From positions 1 through 26,026 of IMG/VR virus record IMGVR_UViG_3300009001_003905: DNA of 26,026 nucleotides. The stretch is one strand, 5' to 3'. This document shows, piece by piece, positions 7,067 to 14,630 of this stretch. Position numbers and translations under genes: made by a program. The notes under the pieces were generated by a model that was given only the letters and a program-made list of their open reading frames with translations, did no database searches and was not told where the DNA came from. The stretch comes from a virus. Each line of letters begins with the position of its first letter. Positions within the stretch are counted from its first letter, which is position 1.

Positions 7067-7640
7067 AAGAGAGTTTATAGTTATGGAATTCCCTACAGTA
7101 TTTGAAAATATTACAAACGAAAACGATATTCAATTGTTGGTTGATTACTTAGATGGCAATAAAAAAGATTTTGGTAAATTAGATCCTGATAATTATTGGC
7201 AAGGCAGGACTTTATTTTATAGTCAAATAAAAGACAATAATGTTAAATCTATAATGTTAAATTCATTGAAAGTAGTAATAAATAAATTGCGAGAAGCAAC
7301 TGGTAAGAAAATTTTTTGTGAACATTTTAGTATAGCAAGATGGCCGGAGGGATATGATTTGCAGCCCCATGCGGACGCAGAAAATCCACCAGATTGCCCA
7401 GATCATGAATATCCTTGGCGAGATTTCGGTATGGTCACATTTTTAAATGAAAATTTCGATGGCGGTGTATTATATTATCCTGGAAGAAATCTAGAAATAA
7501 AACCTAAAAAGGGATATACCGCAGTACATACTGGTGGTATGGACTGTTTGCATGGTGTGACAAAAATAACTAAAGGATCAAGATATACCATAGCAGCTTT
7601 TTTAACATATAACCAAGCTAAAAGCAGTATAGATATATGA
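7059..7640 (+). CDS. 2-oxoglutarate/Fe(II) dioxygenase (prolyl-4-hydroxylase-like)
   Basis: A 193-aa protein with the double-stranded beta-helix metal site: HADAENP (104-110) gives H104 and D106, HGVTKITKGSRYTIAAFLT (165-183) gives the distal H165 and the 2OG-binding R175, and FDGGVLYYPG (133-142) is the usual GGxLxF-like strand. The family hydroxylates proteins, nucleobases or small molecules using O2 and 2-oxoglutarate. Phage homologues are common, with mostly unknown substrates. A second start at 7083 (MEFPTVF) has AAAGAGAG about 9 bases upstream and may be the true one, in which case the protein is 185 aa. Both starts lie at the DUF6065 gene end. The stop overlaps the next ATG. Confidence 0.85.
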   Translation: MIEREFIVMEFPTVFENITNENDIQLLVDYLDGNKKDFGKLDPDNYWQGRTLFYSQIKDNNVKSIMLNSLKVVINKLREATGKKIFCEHFSIARWPEGYDLQPHADAENPPDCPDHEYPWRDFGMVTFLNENFDGGVLYYPGRNLEIKPKKGYTAVHTGGMDCLHGVTKITKGSRYTIAAFLTYNQAKSSIDI

Positions 7641-7936
7641 TTATTTATGTTGATATAGATGACACTATTTGTAAACTACCACCAAATAGTCAAGACTATA
7701 ATCAAGCCACCCCAATTTATGATAGAATAGCCAAGATAAATGACCTTTATGATAATGGGCATATAATTATTTATTGGACTGCTAGAGGCACTAAAACCGG
7801 TAAAGATTGGAGGAAAATAACAGAAGCTCAGTTTAATAAATGGATTGTTAAGTACCATGAAATAGTTTTTAATAAGCCTATATACGATTTATTTATAGAT
7901 GATAAAAACATAAGCTCAGAAGATTACTTTAAATGA
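7637..7936 (+). CDS. Small HAD phosphatase, capsule-biosynthesis type
   Basis: A 99-aa minimal HAD domain: VDIDDT (5-10) with nucleophile D6 and acid D8, motif II WTARG (47-51), and DLFIDDK (84-90) as the acidic motif. There is no cap domain. Similar short proteins are annotated as capsule biosynthesis phosphatases in bacterial and phage sugar clusters and would remove phosphate from a small phosphorylated compound. It overlaps both neighbours by ATGA-type junctions. It is the second of three HAD domains in the window, the others being in the 5345 fusion and in the gene at 21220-21579. Confidence 0.75.
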   Translation: MIIYVDIDDTICKLPPNSQDYNQATPIYDRIAKINDLYDNGHIIIYWTARGTKTGKDWRKITEAQFNKWIVKYHEIVFNKPIYDLFIDDKNISSEDYFK

Positions 7937-9036
7937 AATATGATTTTATCTTAGCAGTATTAGTATCTACAGCAAATGAAAAATATATACAAAGACTAAA
8001 AGACTTTATACAGATATACGGCTTTAAGTTTACTAACAAATATAATATTAGTTTTAAGATAGTATTTTTAGCTGGCGAATCTGAACCAAATTTTTTAAAA
8101 GACATTATCACTATAGAATACGAATGGTATCAACTAAAAGACACCCCAATCGCTCAGAGGTTTCTAGATTATATCTATACTCAGCCCATTGACTATAAGT
8201 GGATATTTCAGGTTGATGATGACTCTAGCACAGACATAGATCGCACATATGAAATATTAACAGATTTTTATGATTATAAAGATCCAATGTGTTTAATATC
8301 CGGAAGAACCGGAGATATGTGTATTAAACAACAATGTATCTTAAGAGATATGAAAATCAGGAACGTATTTTTTGGCAAATCAGATTTAAATGGTCATGAA
8401 GGACCGCCCATGTTTGTGTATGCTCGGGAAGCGACACTATACTCTTATAGTGCCGTACAAAAAATTAAACTTCATAACAGAACAGGCGAATATATCTCAT
8501 TAATACGTAAGCATAAAGTTTTGTGGGGAGATAATGGGGCGTCAGTCTTAGCTAAAATATGTAAAGTCCCTATAGTGGAAAGCACGTTTTTTGACAGTGG
8601 AGCTAGTTTGTATAAAGAATATTCGGCAATTAATCCTGAAGGTAGATTAACACATATACATTATATTTTAGATTCCTGGGTGCATTATGCAGATTGTGTA
8701 GAAACAATAAAAGCAAATAAAGATAAGATATTTAAGACGGATTATATCGATTTAGATACTAACATAGAGTTATGGGAGTTCAGTAGTATCAACACAAGCA
8801 CGGGTGATAGAAATTTAAATGGATATATGGAGTTAAGAAAAGATGGTACTATAGGCGTATATAATAATGATAATGAGAAATATTGGGAAAAAAGTCGGGA
8901 AAACGTAATAACATTATTCGATAAAGAAAAAAAACCCACATCTTTATTATTTCCGCAAAATAATGAATTATATTTAGGTGATTTTTTGTTGGATAAACAG
9001 AATCAAATCAGGCACGAACTGAAGAAATTAGAATGA
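7933..9036 (+). CDS. Glycosyltransferase, GT-A fold, DDD motif (fringe/GT31-like)
   Basis: A 367-aa protein. The N-terminal strand DFILAVLVSTANE is followed by KWIFQVDDDSSTD (89-101), where DDD is the metal/nucleotide-sugar site placed as in beta-1,3-glycosyltransferases. Then come CLISGRTGDM, a GPPMFVYAREA acceptor-side segment, and GDNGASVLAKI near residue 197. The last 90 residues (from about 280) form a separate beta-rich unit (ELWEFSS... GYMELRKDGTIGVYNNDN) resembling small C-terminal domains seen on some glycosyltransferases. Donor and acceptor are unknown. The start overlaps the HAD gene stop, and the stop overlaps a 44-aa ORF at 9033. Confidence 0.65.
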   Translation: MKYDFILAVLVSTANEKYIQRLKDFIQIYGFKFTNKYNISFKIVFLAGESEPNFLKDIITIEYEWYQLKDTPIAQRFLDYIYTQPIDYKWIFQVDDDSSTDIDRTYEILTDFYDYKDPMCLISGRTGDMCIKQQCILRDMKIRNVFFGKSDLNGHEGPPMFVYAREATLYSYSAVQKIKLHNRTGEYISLIRKHKVLWGDNGASVLAKICKVPIVESTFFDSGASLYKEYSAINPEGRLTHIHYILDSWVHYADCVETIKANKDKIFKTDYIDLDTNIELWEFSSINTSTGDRNLNGYMELRKDGTIGVYNNDNEKYWEKSRENVITLFDKEKKPTSLLFPQNNELYLGDFLLDKQNQIRHELKKLE

Positions 9037-9167
9037 CAAATAAAACAAAAATTATTGCTAAAATATGCAATAATAATAATGCAATGGTTAGAGAAAAATG
9101 GTTTAAGATACGGTGGGAAAGTAGGTATTCTAGAAATACCAATGAGCAGAAGATTTCAAATAGATAA
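9033..9167 (+). CDS. Short basic ORF, 44 aa
   Basis: ATG 9033 overlaps the upstream stop (ATGA), and the frame runs 44 codons to TAA 9165-9167. The peptide is basic and Asn-rich (MTNKTKIIAKICNNNNAMVR, then a REKWFKIRWESRY stretch). It has no recognisable domain. The overlapping start, identical in style to the other operon junctions, is the only support. It could be a real small protein ending the sugar operon, or the remnant of a larger gene. Confidence 0.4.
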   Translation: MTNKTKIIAKICNNNNAMVREKWFKIRWESRYSRNTNEQKISNR

Positions 9168-9207
9168 ATATAATAAATCTAGCATTAATTAAAAAATACT
9201 AAAATAA

Positions 9208-9219
9208 GTGTATTTATAC
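9208..9219 (+). promoter_or_regulatory. GTGTAT-box upstream of the membrane protein/actin-like unit
   Basis: GTGTATTTATAC, within the imperfect palindrome AAGTGTATTTATACTT (9206-9221), lies 15 bases before the ATG at 9235. It shares GTGTAT plus an AT-rich -10-like part with boxes at 12218, 15543, 23219 and 23167 (minus). It is proposed as a phage promoter or operator element. It is followed at once by the ribosome binding site GAGG (9223-9226). Confidence 0.4.
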
Positions 9220-9234
9220 TTTGAGGTATTAATT

Positions 9235-9537
9235 ATGCTAGATCAATTAATAGTATGTGTTCTGTTATTGTTTGTTTTTATATCTGGAATAGTATTTGAT
9301 AGATATATTCTGAATAATAATATAAAAGAATACGAAAAACCAGAAAGTTTTTTTAGTAAGCAAAGAAACTCGGAGAAGGTGTATAAAAATAATATAGAAA
9401 TAGACGATAAAAAAATAGTAATGGGTGTTGAAACGGTGAATATGGAATCTAAGCACGATGGCTTAGGTAAAACAACAGAATCGAAAGATAATACACAATC
9501 GGCTATAAATAAGCTAAAAAGCATGAAAGGTAAATAA
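9235..9537 (+). CDS. Small single-pass membrane protein
   Basis: A 100-aa protein starting MLDQLIVCVLLLFVFISGIV, an N-terminal transmembrane helix of about 20 residues, then a polar Lys/Glu/Asp-rich tail of about 75 residues ending KLKSMKGK. The start at 9235 is set by GAGG (9223-9226) 8 bases upstream. An in-frame GTG at 9208 lies inside the promoter-like box and would put charge before the helix. By the positive-inside rule the tail is probably cytoplasmic. The actin-like ATPase begins 2 bases after its stop, so the two are co-expressed and it may anchor that protein to the membrane. That link is inferred from position only. Confidence 0.75.
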   Translation: MLDQLIVCVLLLFVFISGIVFDRYILNNNIKEYEKPESFFSKQRNSEKVYKNNIEIDDKKIVMGVETVNMESKHDGLGKTTESKDNTQSAINKLKSMKGK

Positions 9538-9539
9538 TT

Positions 9540-10541
9540 ATGAGTAAAGGCTTAGATGTTGGTACTAGCTTTATTATAATGAGTAAATATAATGAGGATA
9601 AAATTGTATTTAAAGATTTCAGGGACGCTTTTTATATTATAAAGCCTAACACTCCTATTGCTACCAAAATGATAGAAAAGGGTTTGGCTGGTAAAACTTT
9701 TGTTAAAGATAGTGATGGTTCTTTTATTATACTGGGTAAAGACGCTATTGAAAAAGCAGTAGAAAGAAATGAAACTGCTCGTAGACCTATGTATAGGGGC
9801 GTTGTATCAGTAAAAGAAAAAGAAGCAAAAAGAGTGCTCGCTTATATACTAAAAGAAGTAGTCGGGAAAGCTTCGGAGCCCGGTGAAAAATTAGTGTTCT
9901 GTGTTCCTGCTCAACCGGTAGATCAAGAAGATGATGATTTTGATGTTGGATATCATGAAGATGTAGTAAAAACTATCCTGGCAGAAACCGGGCATGATGC
10001 TAGAGCTATTAACGAAGCGGAAGCATTATGTTACTCAGAACTAGAGGACACAGATTATACCGGTATCGGTATTAGTTGTGGTGCTGGCATGACCAACGTA
10101 TGCGTTATGCTAAACGGTGAACCCACAGTAGTCTTTAGCACAACCAAGTCTGGCGACTGGGTTGATCGTATGAGTGCTGTGGCTACCGGAGAGCCCGATA
10201 GTGTTGTTCAGGTAGAGAAAGAGGGCGGTGGATTTAAAGTTGGCGAATCTAACGAAAATCCTGTATTAAATGCTGTGTCTTCATATTACGAAAGGCTTAT
10301 AGAATATACAGCAAAACAATTATCAGCTGCTCTTGATGGTCATAAAGCATTACCTAAATTTAAAGAACCTATTAGAATTGTTGTTGCTGGAGGAACATCC
10401 CAAGCTGATGGGTATATTGAAAAATTAAATGAAAAATTAAATGAATCTAATTTTCCATTAGCTATTCAAGAGGTTAAGCACGCATCTGACCCTTTGCATG
10501 CTGTTTCTAAAGGTTGTTTAATAGCTGCCAGTATTCTTTGA
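9540..10541 (+). CDS. Actin/MreB-like ATPase
   Basis: A 333-aa protein with the actin-Hsp70 nucleotide-binding signatures in order: phosphate-1 GLDVGTSF (4-11), connect-1 INEAEAL (157-163), phosphate-2 GIGISCGAGMTN (175-186), and the adenosine motif IVVAGGTSQADGY (280-292). Length fits prokaryotic actin homologues such as ParM or MreB (320-350 aa). Such proteins polymerise for plasmid segregation, cell shape or phage DNA positioning. Some are non-polymerising ATPases, and the sequence cannot tell which. It pairs with the membrane protein 2 bases upstream. No ParR-like DNA-binding partner is evident next to it. Codon and base composition are like those of its neighbours. Confidence 0.8.
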   Translation: MSKGLDVGTSFIIMSKYNEDKIVFKDFRDAFYIIKPNTPIATKMIEKGLAGKTFVKDSDGSFIILGKDAIEKAVERNETARRPMYRGVVSVKEKEAKRVLAYILKEVVGKASEPGEKLVFCVPAQPVDQEDDDFDVGYHEDVVKTILAETGHDARAINEAEALCYSELEDTDYTGIGISCGAGMTNVCVMLNGEPTVVFSTTKSGDWVDRMSAVATGEPDSVVQVEKEGGGFKVGESNENPVLNAVSSYYERLIEYTAKQLSAALDGHKALPKFKEPIRIVVAGGTSQADGYIEKLNEKLNESNFPLAIQEVKHASDPLHAVSKGCLIAASIL

Positions 10542-10551
10542 AGTATAATAA
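10541..10551 (+). promoter_or_regulatory. TATAAT-containing box before Cys-rich gene 1
   Basis: AAGTATAATAA lies directly after the actin-like gene stop and 3 bases before AAAGGAG (10554-10560). It resembles the -10-like half of the GTGTATAAT boxes elsewhere in the window but lacks the full GTG part. No clear -35 is seen, so it is a weak promoter candidate. Confidence 0.25.
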
Positions 10552-10566
10552 TTAAAGGAGAAAAAA

Positions 10567-11901
10567 TTGAGTAATTATAATCCTAGATTTAAATATAGCC
10601 AGATAGTGTCTTGTAGACTTCCTGAGCCACGGGGTGTTAATGAAGATGGTTTTATACCATGGGTTACTCCTGATGGTCAAGAATTATTTGTTACTAGAGA
10701 CTACGTTGTAAATAACCCGTATTGGAGATATTATTTTCCAGACACCGGTAGTGTAACTAATAATGTAGTGACAAGTCTGGGTGGTAATATATCTAAAACA
10801 TCAAAAAAGGGCTCTCGGGTTACTAGGGTATCTAAAGATAATAGTAGTTTGCAACCGGCGACAAAAAACAGGAAAACAATTATTTATACAGAAGAACCTA
10901 CGGGTAGTTCATCGCCTAAAGATGGTGTCGTGCTGATTCAGTCAGGTCGTAGCAAATTCAATATGTATGAAGCTAAACAAGAAAGAACCCCTAATACCGT
11001 TTCGTTTAAAGGGTCTGGTGATACTCCAATATCTAGCAATAGAGAAGGAAGCGATGCCGATTGTCAAGAAAAACCCGACAATCTATGCATTAAATGTGTT
11101 GATGGTAAGCTAATTGATTTAAATGACCAATTAGCTCCATGTAAAGGTTGTGAACCTGGTTCTGGTAAAATATTTGATATATACAGTACAACAAACCCTT
11201 GTGCAACTTGCGATCCTATTAAGGGTATTATAGATACTTGTGCAGATATGGGACCAGACTATGAGTGTGACACTCTTACTGGTGGGTGCAGACTAAAAGA
11301 TGGTGCTAGCAGTGGTAATAACTCATGTGCTGGTGTGGGACCATGCTATAATTGTGTAGAAACAGGACCAAATCCAGGCGATGTAGAAGTGACCCCAAAA
11401 TGTGATCGAGGAACAAGCTGTATAGAATTCGGTGATAATGGATTTTATTGTACCTGTCAGGGTCAGTGTCCGCCTCCGACACGAAGATATGACGATAGTG
11501 GTTGTAGGTGTGAGTGTAGAGACCCTGGTTGTACCAATGGTCAAAGTTTTGTCTTTGAGCGTGGCTCGAGCGGATCACCCGGAGCTTGTGGTTGCTACTG
11601 CCCAAATTACAACTGGGGAGGTAGACCAGAGTACCGTGGTCAAAGTCGTTGTGGCAAGTACGAATTAGTCAATGGCTCTAATTGTCAGTGTGAGTGTGTT
11701 ATTAATGATAGTAAATGTCCAGGTAATTTATCTGCAGATTTTAATACTTGTACATGCGTATGTGATAAAAGCAAAGTATCATGTCCTGATGGACAAAGTC
11801 CAAGCGATGATTGCGTTTGCGTTGATGACGAAGACGATGGTGGTGGTAGCAGTACTGGTTATGGTGCGGGTTTAGCTCACTTTAATAATCTCTTGCCGTA
11901 A
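10567..11901 (+). CDS. Cysteine-rich protein 1 (possible virion surface protein)
   Basis: A 444-aa protein starting at TTG, chosen because AAAGGAG (10554-10560) sits 6 bases upstream. Residues 1-160 are Cys-poor with a GGNIS motif (about 78-82) and basic Ser/Thr-rich linkers. Residues about 165-430 hold about 36 cysteines in EGF-like or knottin-like spacing, with repeated CxCxC units (CRCEC, CGCYC, CQCEC, CTCVC) and the phrase CATCDPIKGI. It ends with an acidic/Gly linker and FNNLLP. There is no signal peptide. It shares GGNIS, CDPxKG and a similar C-terminal ending with the protein at 13091, so the two look like paralogues. I infer a disulfide- or metal-stabilised virion appendage. No family is recognised. 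Confidence 0.75.
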   Translation: MSNYNPRFKYSQIVSCRLPEPRGVNEDGFIPWVTPDGQELFVTRDYVVNNPYWRYYFPDTGSVTNNVVTSLGGNISKTSKKGSRVTRVSKDNSSLQPATKNRKTIIYTEEPTGSSSPKDGVVLIQSGRSKFNMYEAKQERTPNTVSFKGSGDTPISSNREGSDADCQEKPDNLCIKCVDGKLIDLNDQLAPCKGCEPGSGKIFDIYSTTNPCATCDPIKGIIDTCADMGPDYECDTLTGGCRLKDGASSGNNSCAGVGPCYNCVETGPNPGDVEVTPKCDRGTSCIEFGDNGFYCTCQGQCPPPTRRYDDSGCRCECRDPGCTNGQSFVFERGSSGSPGACGCYCPNYNWGGRPEYRGQSRCGKYELVNGSNCQCECVINDSKCPGNLSADFNTCTCVCDKSKVSCPDGQSPSDDCVCVDDEDDGGGSSTGYGAGLAHFNNLLP

Positions 11902-12215
11902 TGTGGCCTTTTTGTAGTAAGAAAATTCGTTACGCTGTTCGATCTCCCGGTTGGGCAGCGTTGCGAAAAAAGCACATAGAAAAACAGCCCTGTTGTCAGG
12001 CTTGTGGGTCTTGTAAAAAACCAGAAGTGCATCACATAATACCAGTACATTTAGATCCTTCTAAAGAATTAGACCCAGGCAATCTTATTACTCTTTGTGA
12101 TAAGTATTGTCATTTTGTTTTTGGTCATTTTATGAATTATAAAAGCTGGAATAAAAATGTAGTTAGAGATGCTTGGTGGTATCTTAATCAGAAAAAAAAT
12201 AGACCGCATAAATAA
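11901..12215 (+). CDS. HNH endonuclease
   Basis: A 104-aa protein with the zinc-bound HNH fold: CCQACGSC (31-38), then PEVHHIIPVHLDP (41-53) with the catalytic His pair, GNLITLCDKYCH (60-71) with the Asn and the second zinc pair, and FGH (74-76). Phage HNH proteins of this size are either packaging-associated nickases near terminase genes or free-standing homing enzymes. No terminase is nearby, so its role is open. The ATG shares one base with the upstream stop (TAATG), which couples it to Cys-rich protein 1. Confidence 0.85.
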   Translation: MWPFCSKKIRYAVRSPGWAALRKKHIEKQPCCQACGSCKKPEVHHIIPVHLDPSKELDPGNLITLCDKYCHFVFGHFMNYKSWNKNVVRDAWWYLNQKKNRPHK

Positions 12216-12217
12216 CG

Positions 12218-12230
12218 GTGTATTATAATA
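12218..12230 (+). promoter_or_regulatory. GTGTATTATAATA box upstream of the protease gene
   Basis: GTGTATTATAATA begins 2 bases after the HNH stop and 49 bases before the protease ATG. It contains TATAAT and matches the GTGTAT boxes at 15543, 23219 and 23167 (minus). It is a likely promoter for the secreted protease. Confidence 0.45.
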
Positions 12231-12266
12231 AGGTAAATAAACTCTTCTAGTATGGAGGGTATTCTT

Positions 12267-13040
12267 ATGAAATACCTTATTTTTAGTCTTTTTATTATAT
12301 TTTCTTGCATCGCCAACGGTGGAACTATAGACCCTAATGTTCAAGATAGTAAATATCTAGAATATGGAGCAAAGCATAAATGTGTATTGCCTATCATGGG
12401 TATACTTGATGATGGCCTTAATTCTAATTTCAGAGGGTCTTGTGTTCTTATAGACAGGTATCACATCTTAACAGCCGCGCACATAGTAGCTGATTCTATT
12501 ACACAGCATGTTATATATGATAATGAAGCATACTCTTGCCGTATTGTGGCTATGCACTCTAAATTTGATAGTAAAAAGACTGGCATGTACGATATAGCTA
12601 TAGCAAAATTACAAAGACCTATAGAATTAGATTTTTATCCAGAATTATATGGTGATGGGGATGAAAAGGGTAAGGTTTGTAGTATAGCTGGATATGGTTA
12701 TACTGGTAATTTTAAAACTGGCTATAACGTAAAAAAATATGACAATAAAAAAAGAGCAGGATCTAATATAATTTCAGGTATAGAAAATGATGTTTTGGTT
12801 TTTAATCTAAGAGATAATCCTCAAACCACCCTTGAATTTATGATATGTCCTGGGGATAGCGGTGGTGGTTTATTTATAGATAACAAACTAGCTGGAATTA
12901 ACTCTTTTATATATGCTAAAGATGGAAACGCTAATGCTAATTACAATGATAGTGGCTGTTGTACAAGAATTAGTGTATATACTGATTGGATAGAGGATAC
13001 TAAAAAAATTATAGAAAAAATAGAAGCTTCTAATAAATAA
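12267..13040 (+). CDS. Secreted trypsin-like serine protease (S1 family)
   Basis: A 257-aa protein with the chymotrypsin-fold triad: His72 in LTAAHIV (68-74), Asp109 in YDIAIAKL (108-115), Ser198 in CPGDSGGGLF (194-203). The N-terminus MKYLIFSLFIIFSCIANGG is a signal peptide. IFSC could also be a weak lipobox at Cys14, which would make it a lipoprotein. The start at 12267 is set by GGAGGG (12254-12259) 7 bases upstream. An in-frame ATG at 12252 would place charged residues in front of the signal and overlap that site. The protease should act in the periplasm or outside the cell. It lies between two Cys-rich proteins, which are candidate substrates. A secreted S1 protease is unusual cargo for a phage. 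Confidence 0.9.
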   Translation: MKYLIFSLFIIFSCIANGGTIDPNVQDSKYLEYGAKHKCVLPIMGILDDGLNSNFRGSCVLIDRYHILTAAHIVADSITQHVIYDNEAYSCRIVAMHSKFDSKKTGMYDIAIAKLQRPIELDFYPELYGDGDEKGKVCSIAGYGYTGNFKTGYNVKKYDNKKRAGSNIISGIENDVLVFNLRDNPQTTLEFMICPGDSGGGLFIDNKLAGINSFIYAKDGNANANYNDSGCCTRISVYTDWIEDTKKIIEKIEASNK

Positions 13041-13050
13041 TATTTTAGGT

Positions 13051-13078
13051 TTATCTTAGTATATGCATATATAGATAA
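13051..13078. promoter_or_regulatory. Palindromic element upstream of Cys-rich gene 2
   Basis: The perfect 12-base palindrome TATATGCATATA (13060-13071) is flanked by TTATCT (13051-13056) and its complement AGATAA (13073-13078), slightly off-centre. This fits a dimeric operator or a promoter region. The ribosome binding site GAGG follows at about 13080-13083 and the ATG at 13091. A similar ATATGCATA occurs in the divergent intergenic region near 23200. Confidence 0.35.
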
Positions 13079-13090
13079 AGAGGTATAAAC

Positions 13091-14605
13091 ATGGCGAATA
13101 ACCCGTACAATCCTATTCTGCATACAGGAGGTAATATATCTTCTAGAGATAAAATATACCACAGGGATGTTACAGATGGCGGAAACATTAGTAATACGGT
13201 GCCTACAGATCCGGATATTAAAATAAATAATAATTCTATATCTTATGTTAATTCGTCAAATGTCGTGGTGGATAGGAAGAGACAGAATGAGCAAAGTTTA
13301 GAATTTCCAGCTGCCTATGATGCTGGCGGGATAGTGTATAAGAAGGATACTGCTTCAGCGAATGGGCCATATAAACGACCACAAACGGTTAATGGTCCAT
13401 TAATTAGTCCATTAGTCATTGCTCAAGTATGGACACCTCCTCAAAGGTCGGGTAATTTACCATACCTTGGAGACCCTTGCGACTTGGCTGATGACGGGAA
13501 GGAGGATCCAGCAAACCCATGTTTTGTGTGCTATAGTGGATACTGGCTACATATGAATGAAATACGTTCTCTAGGTATCTGCGGAGAATGGATAGAAACG
13601 TGGGATCCGTTCCGTGGAAAGGAATGTGAAGAGCATAGGTATGATTTTGGCGCATGTTTTAAGTGTGATCCTACAAAAGGAGTAGAACCTCTATGTCACA
13701 GCGACTGCGAAGAGTGTGTTGTAGGAGGGAATGGAAGGGGAGCGTGTCGGTCTAAATGTCAGTACGCATGTCTAGAAGGTGGTGTTTGCGTAGAGCCGTG
13801 TATCGAAGGGGTTCCAGAAGGAGCATTAGTAAAACCTAACCCAAAAACATGTAATAAGAACTTATGTGAAGAGTGTGGCTTAGTGGGAACATATCAAGGT
13901 CCAGGCGTAAAAGCATGCGTAAGCTATTGCGGACCGTTCCAAACTTGTGTAAATGGCGAGTGTAAAGATAGATGCTCACCGCATTGCCTTTCCTGTGAAG
14001 AATGTGTTTTCAGGGATGGGGTGTGGGGATGTAGGCTGTCTCCAGTATTTACTGACGATGGATCCTCCACTCGCACTCTTGAATCTGAAGGTTATGGCGT
14101 GGTTTGTTGTCAGCCGGAACCGGAGTCTAGAGGAGAGGTTGTGCAGTGGAGGCCTGGATGTGAATCTCTTGGCCCTAATTGTACAGTGGTAGACGAATGT
14201 GCGGCGCAGAACAAGATATGTGACGAGACTTACGATCGAGTTACAGAAACCTACACATTTGCCTGTAAAGACAAATGCAAGCTAGATAGTGATTGTGGCC
14301 CTTGTAAGTTTTGTAATGATAATCGAGAATGTGAGAGTATTTGCAAGGGTTTTGAGGTCTGCGTAAACGATGAGTGTGTATATGTGTCAGACCACATAGA
14401 ATGCAAACAAAATTGTGAAGCCCTTGAATTTCATTGTACAAACTGTGATCCGTGCGACATAACCGATCCGGCATGTTGGGAATGTGTGGATCGGTGCCCG
14501 CAAGATGTATTACCTCTAAAATGTTTACCTGTTGCTGGTGGTTTCCCTGGGCAACACGCGTGTCAATATCAAGAAACGGTCATATTAGCTAATATTATGC
14601 CTTGA
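13091..14605 (+). CDS. Cysteine-rich protein 2 (possible virion surface protein)
   Basis: A 504-aa protein. Residues 1-125 are Cys-free and Asn/Ser-rich with two GGNIS motifs (HTGGNIS and DGGNIS). From about residue 128 onward there are about 52 cysteines in short-spaced clusters such as CHSDCEEC, CSPHCLSCEEC and CGPCKFC, and the phrase CFKCDPTKGV matches CDPIKGI in Cys-rich protein 1. It ends ILANIMP, echoing the LLP end of protein 1. No signal peptide is present, so disulfides would have to form after lysis or in the virion, unless the cysteines bind metal. The region is clearly less AT-rich than its neighbours (many GGA, GTG and CGG codons), hinting at a different origin or different selection. 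No known family is recognised. Confidence 0.75.
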   Translation: MANNPYNPILHTGGNISSRDKIYHRDVTDGGNISNTVPTDPDIKINNNSISYVNSSNVVVDRKRQNEQSLEFPAAYDAGGIVYKKDTASANGPYKRPQTVNGPLISPLVIAQVWTPPQRSGNLPYLGDPCDLADDGKEDPANPCFVCYSGYWLHMNEIRSLGICGEWIETWDPFRGKECEEHRYDFGACFKCDPTKGVEPLCHSDCEECVVGGNGRGACRSKCQYACLEGGVCVEPCIEGVPEGALVKPNPKTCNKNLCEECGLVGTYQGPGVKACVSYCGPFQTCVNGECKDRCSPHCLSCEECVFRDGVWGCRLSPVFTDDGSSTRTLESEGYGVVCCQPEPESRGEVVQWRPGCESLGPNCTVVDECAAQNKICDETYDRVTETYTFACKDKCKLDSDCGPCKFCNDNRECESICKGFEVCVNDECVYVSDHIECKQNCEALEFHCTNCDPCDITDPACWECVDRCPQDVLPLKCLPVAGGFPGQHACQYQETVILANIMP

Positions 14606-14630
14606 ATAAAAGAAAAATAGAGGTGCTACG

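Noticed and set aside
9208-9234. GTG start for the small membrane protein
   Set aside because: It lies in a promoter-like box, has no ribosome binding site, and puts extra residues before the transmembrane helix. ATG 9235 has GAGG at the right distance.
11306-11875. Alternative frames inside Cys-rich gene 1
   Set aside because: They overlap the Cys-rich frame, which has a strong ribosome binding site and regular cysteine spacing. The other frames look random.
11901-12215. HNH gene as evidence of an intron or inserted homing element
   Set aside because: Flanking genes are intact and the gene is translationally coupled. No split gene or intron boundary is visible.
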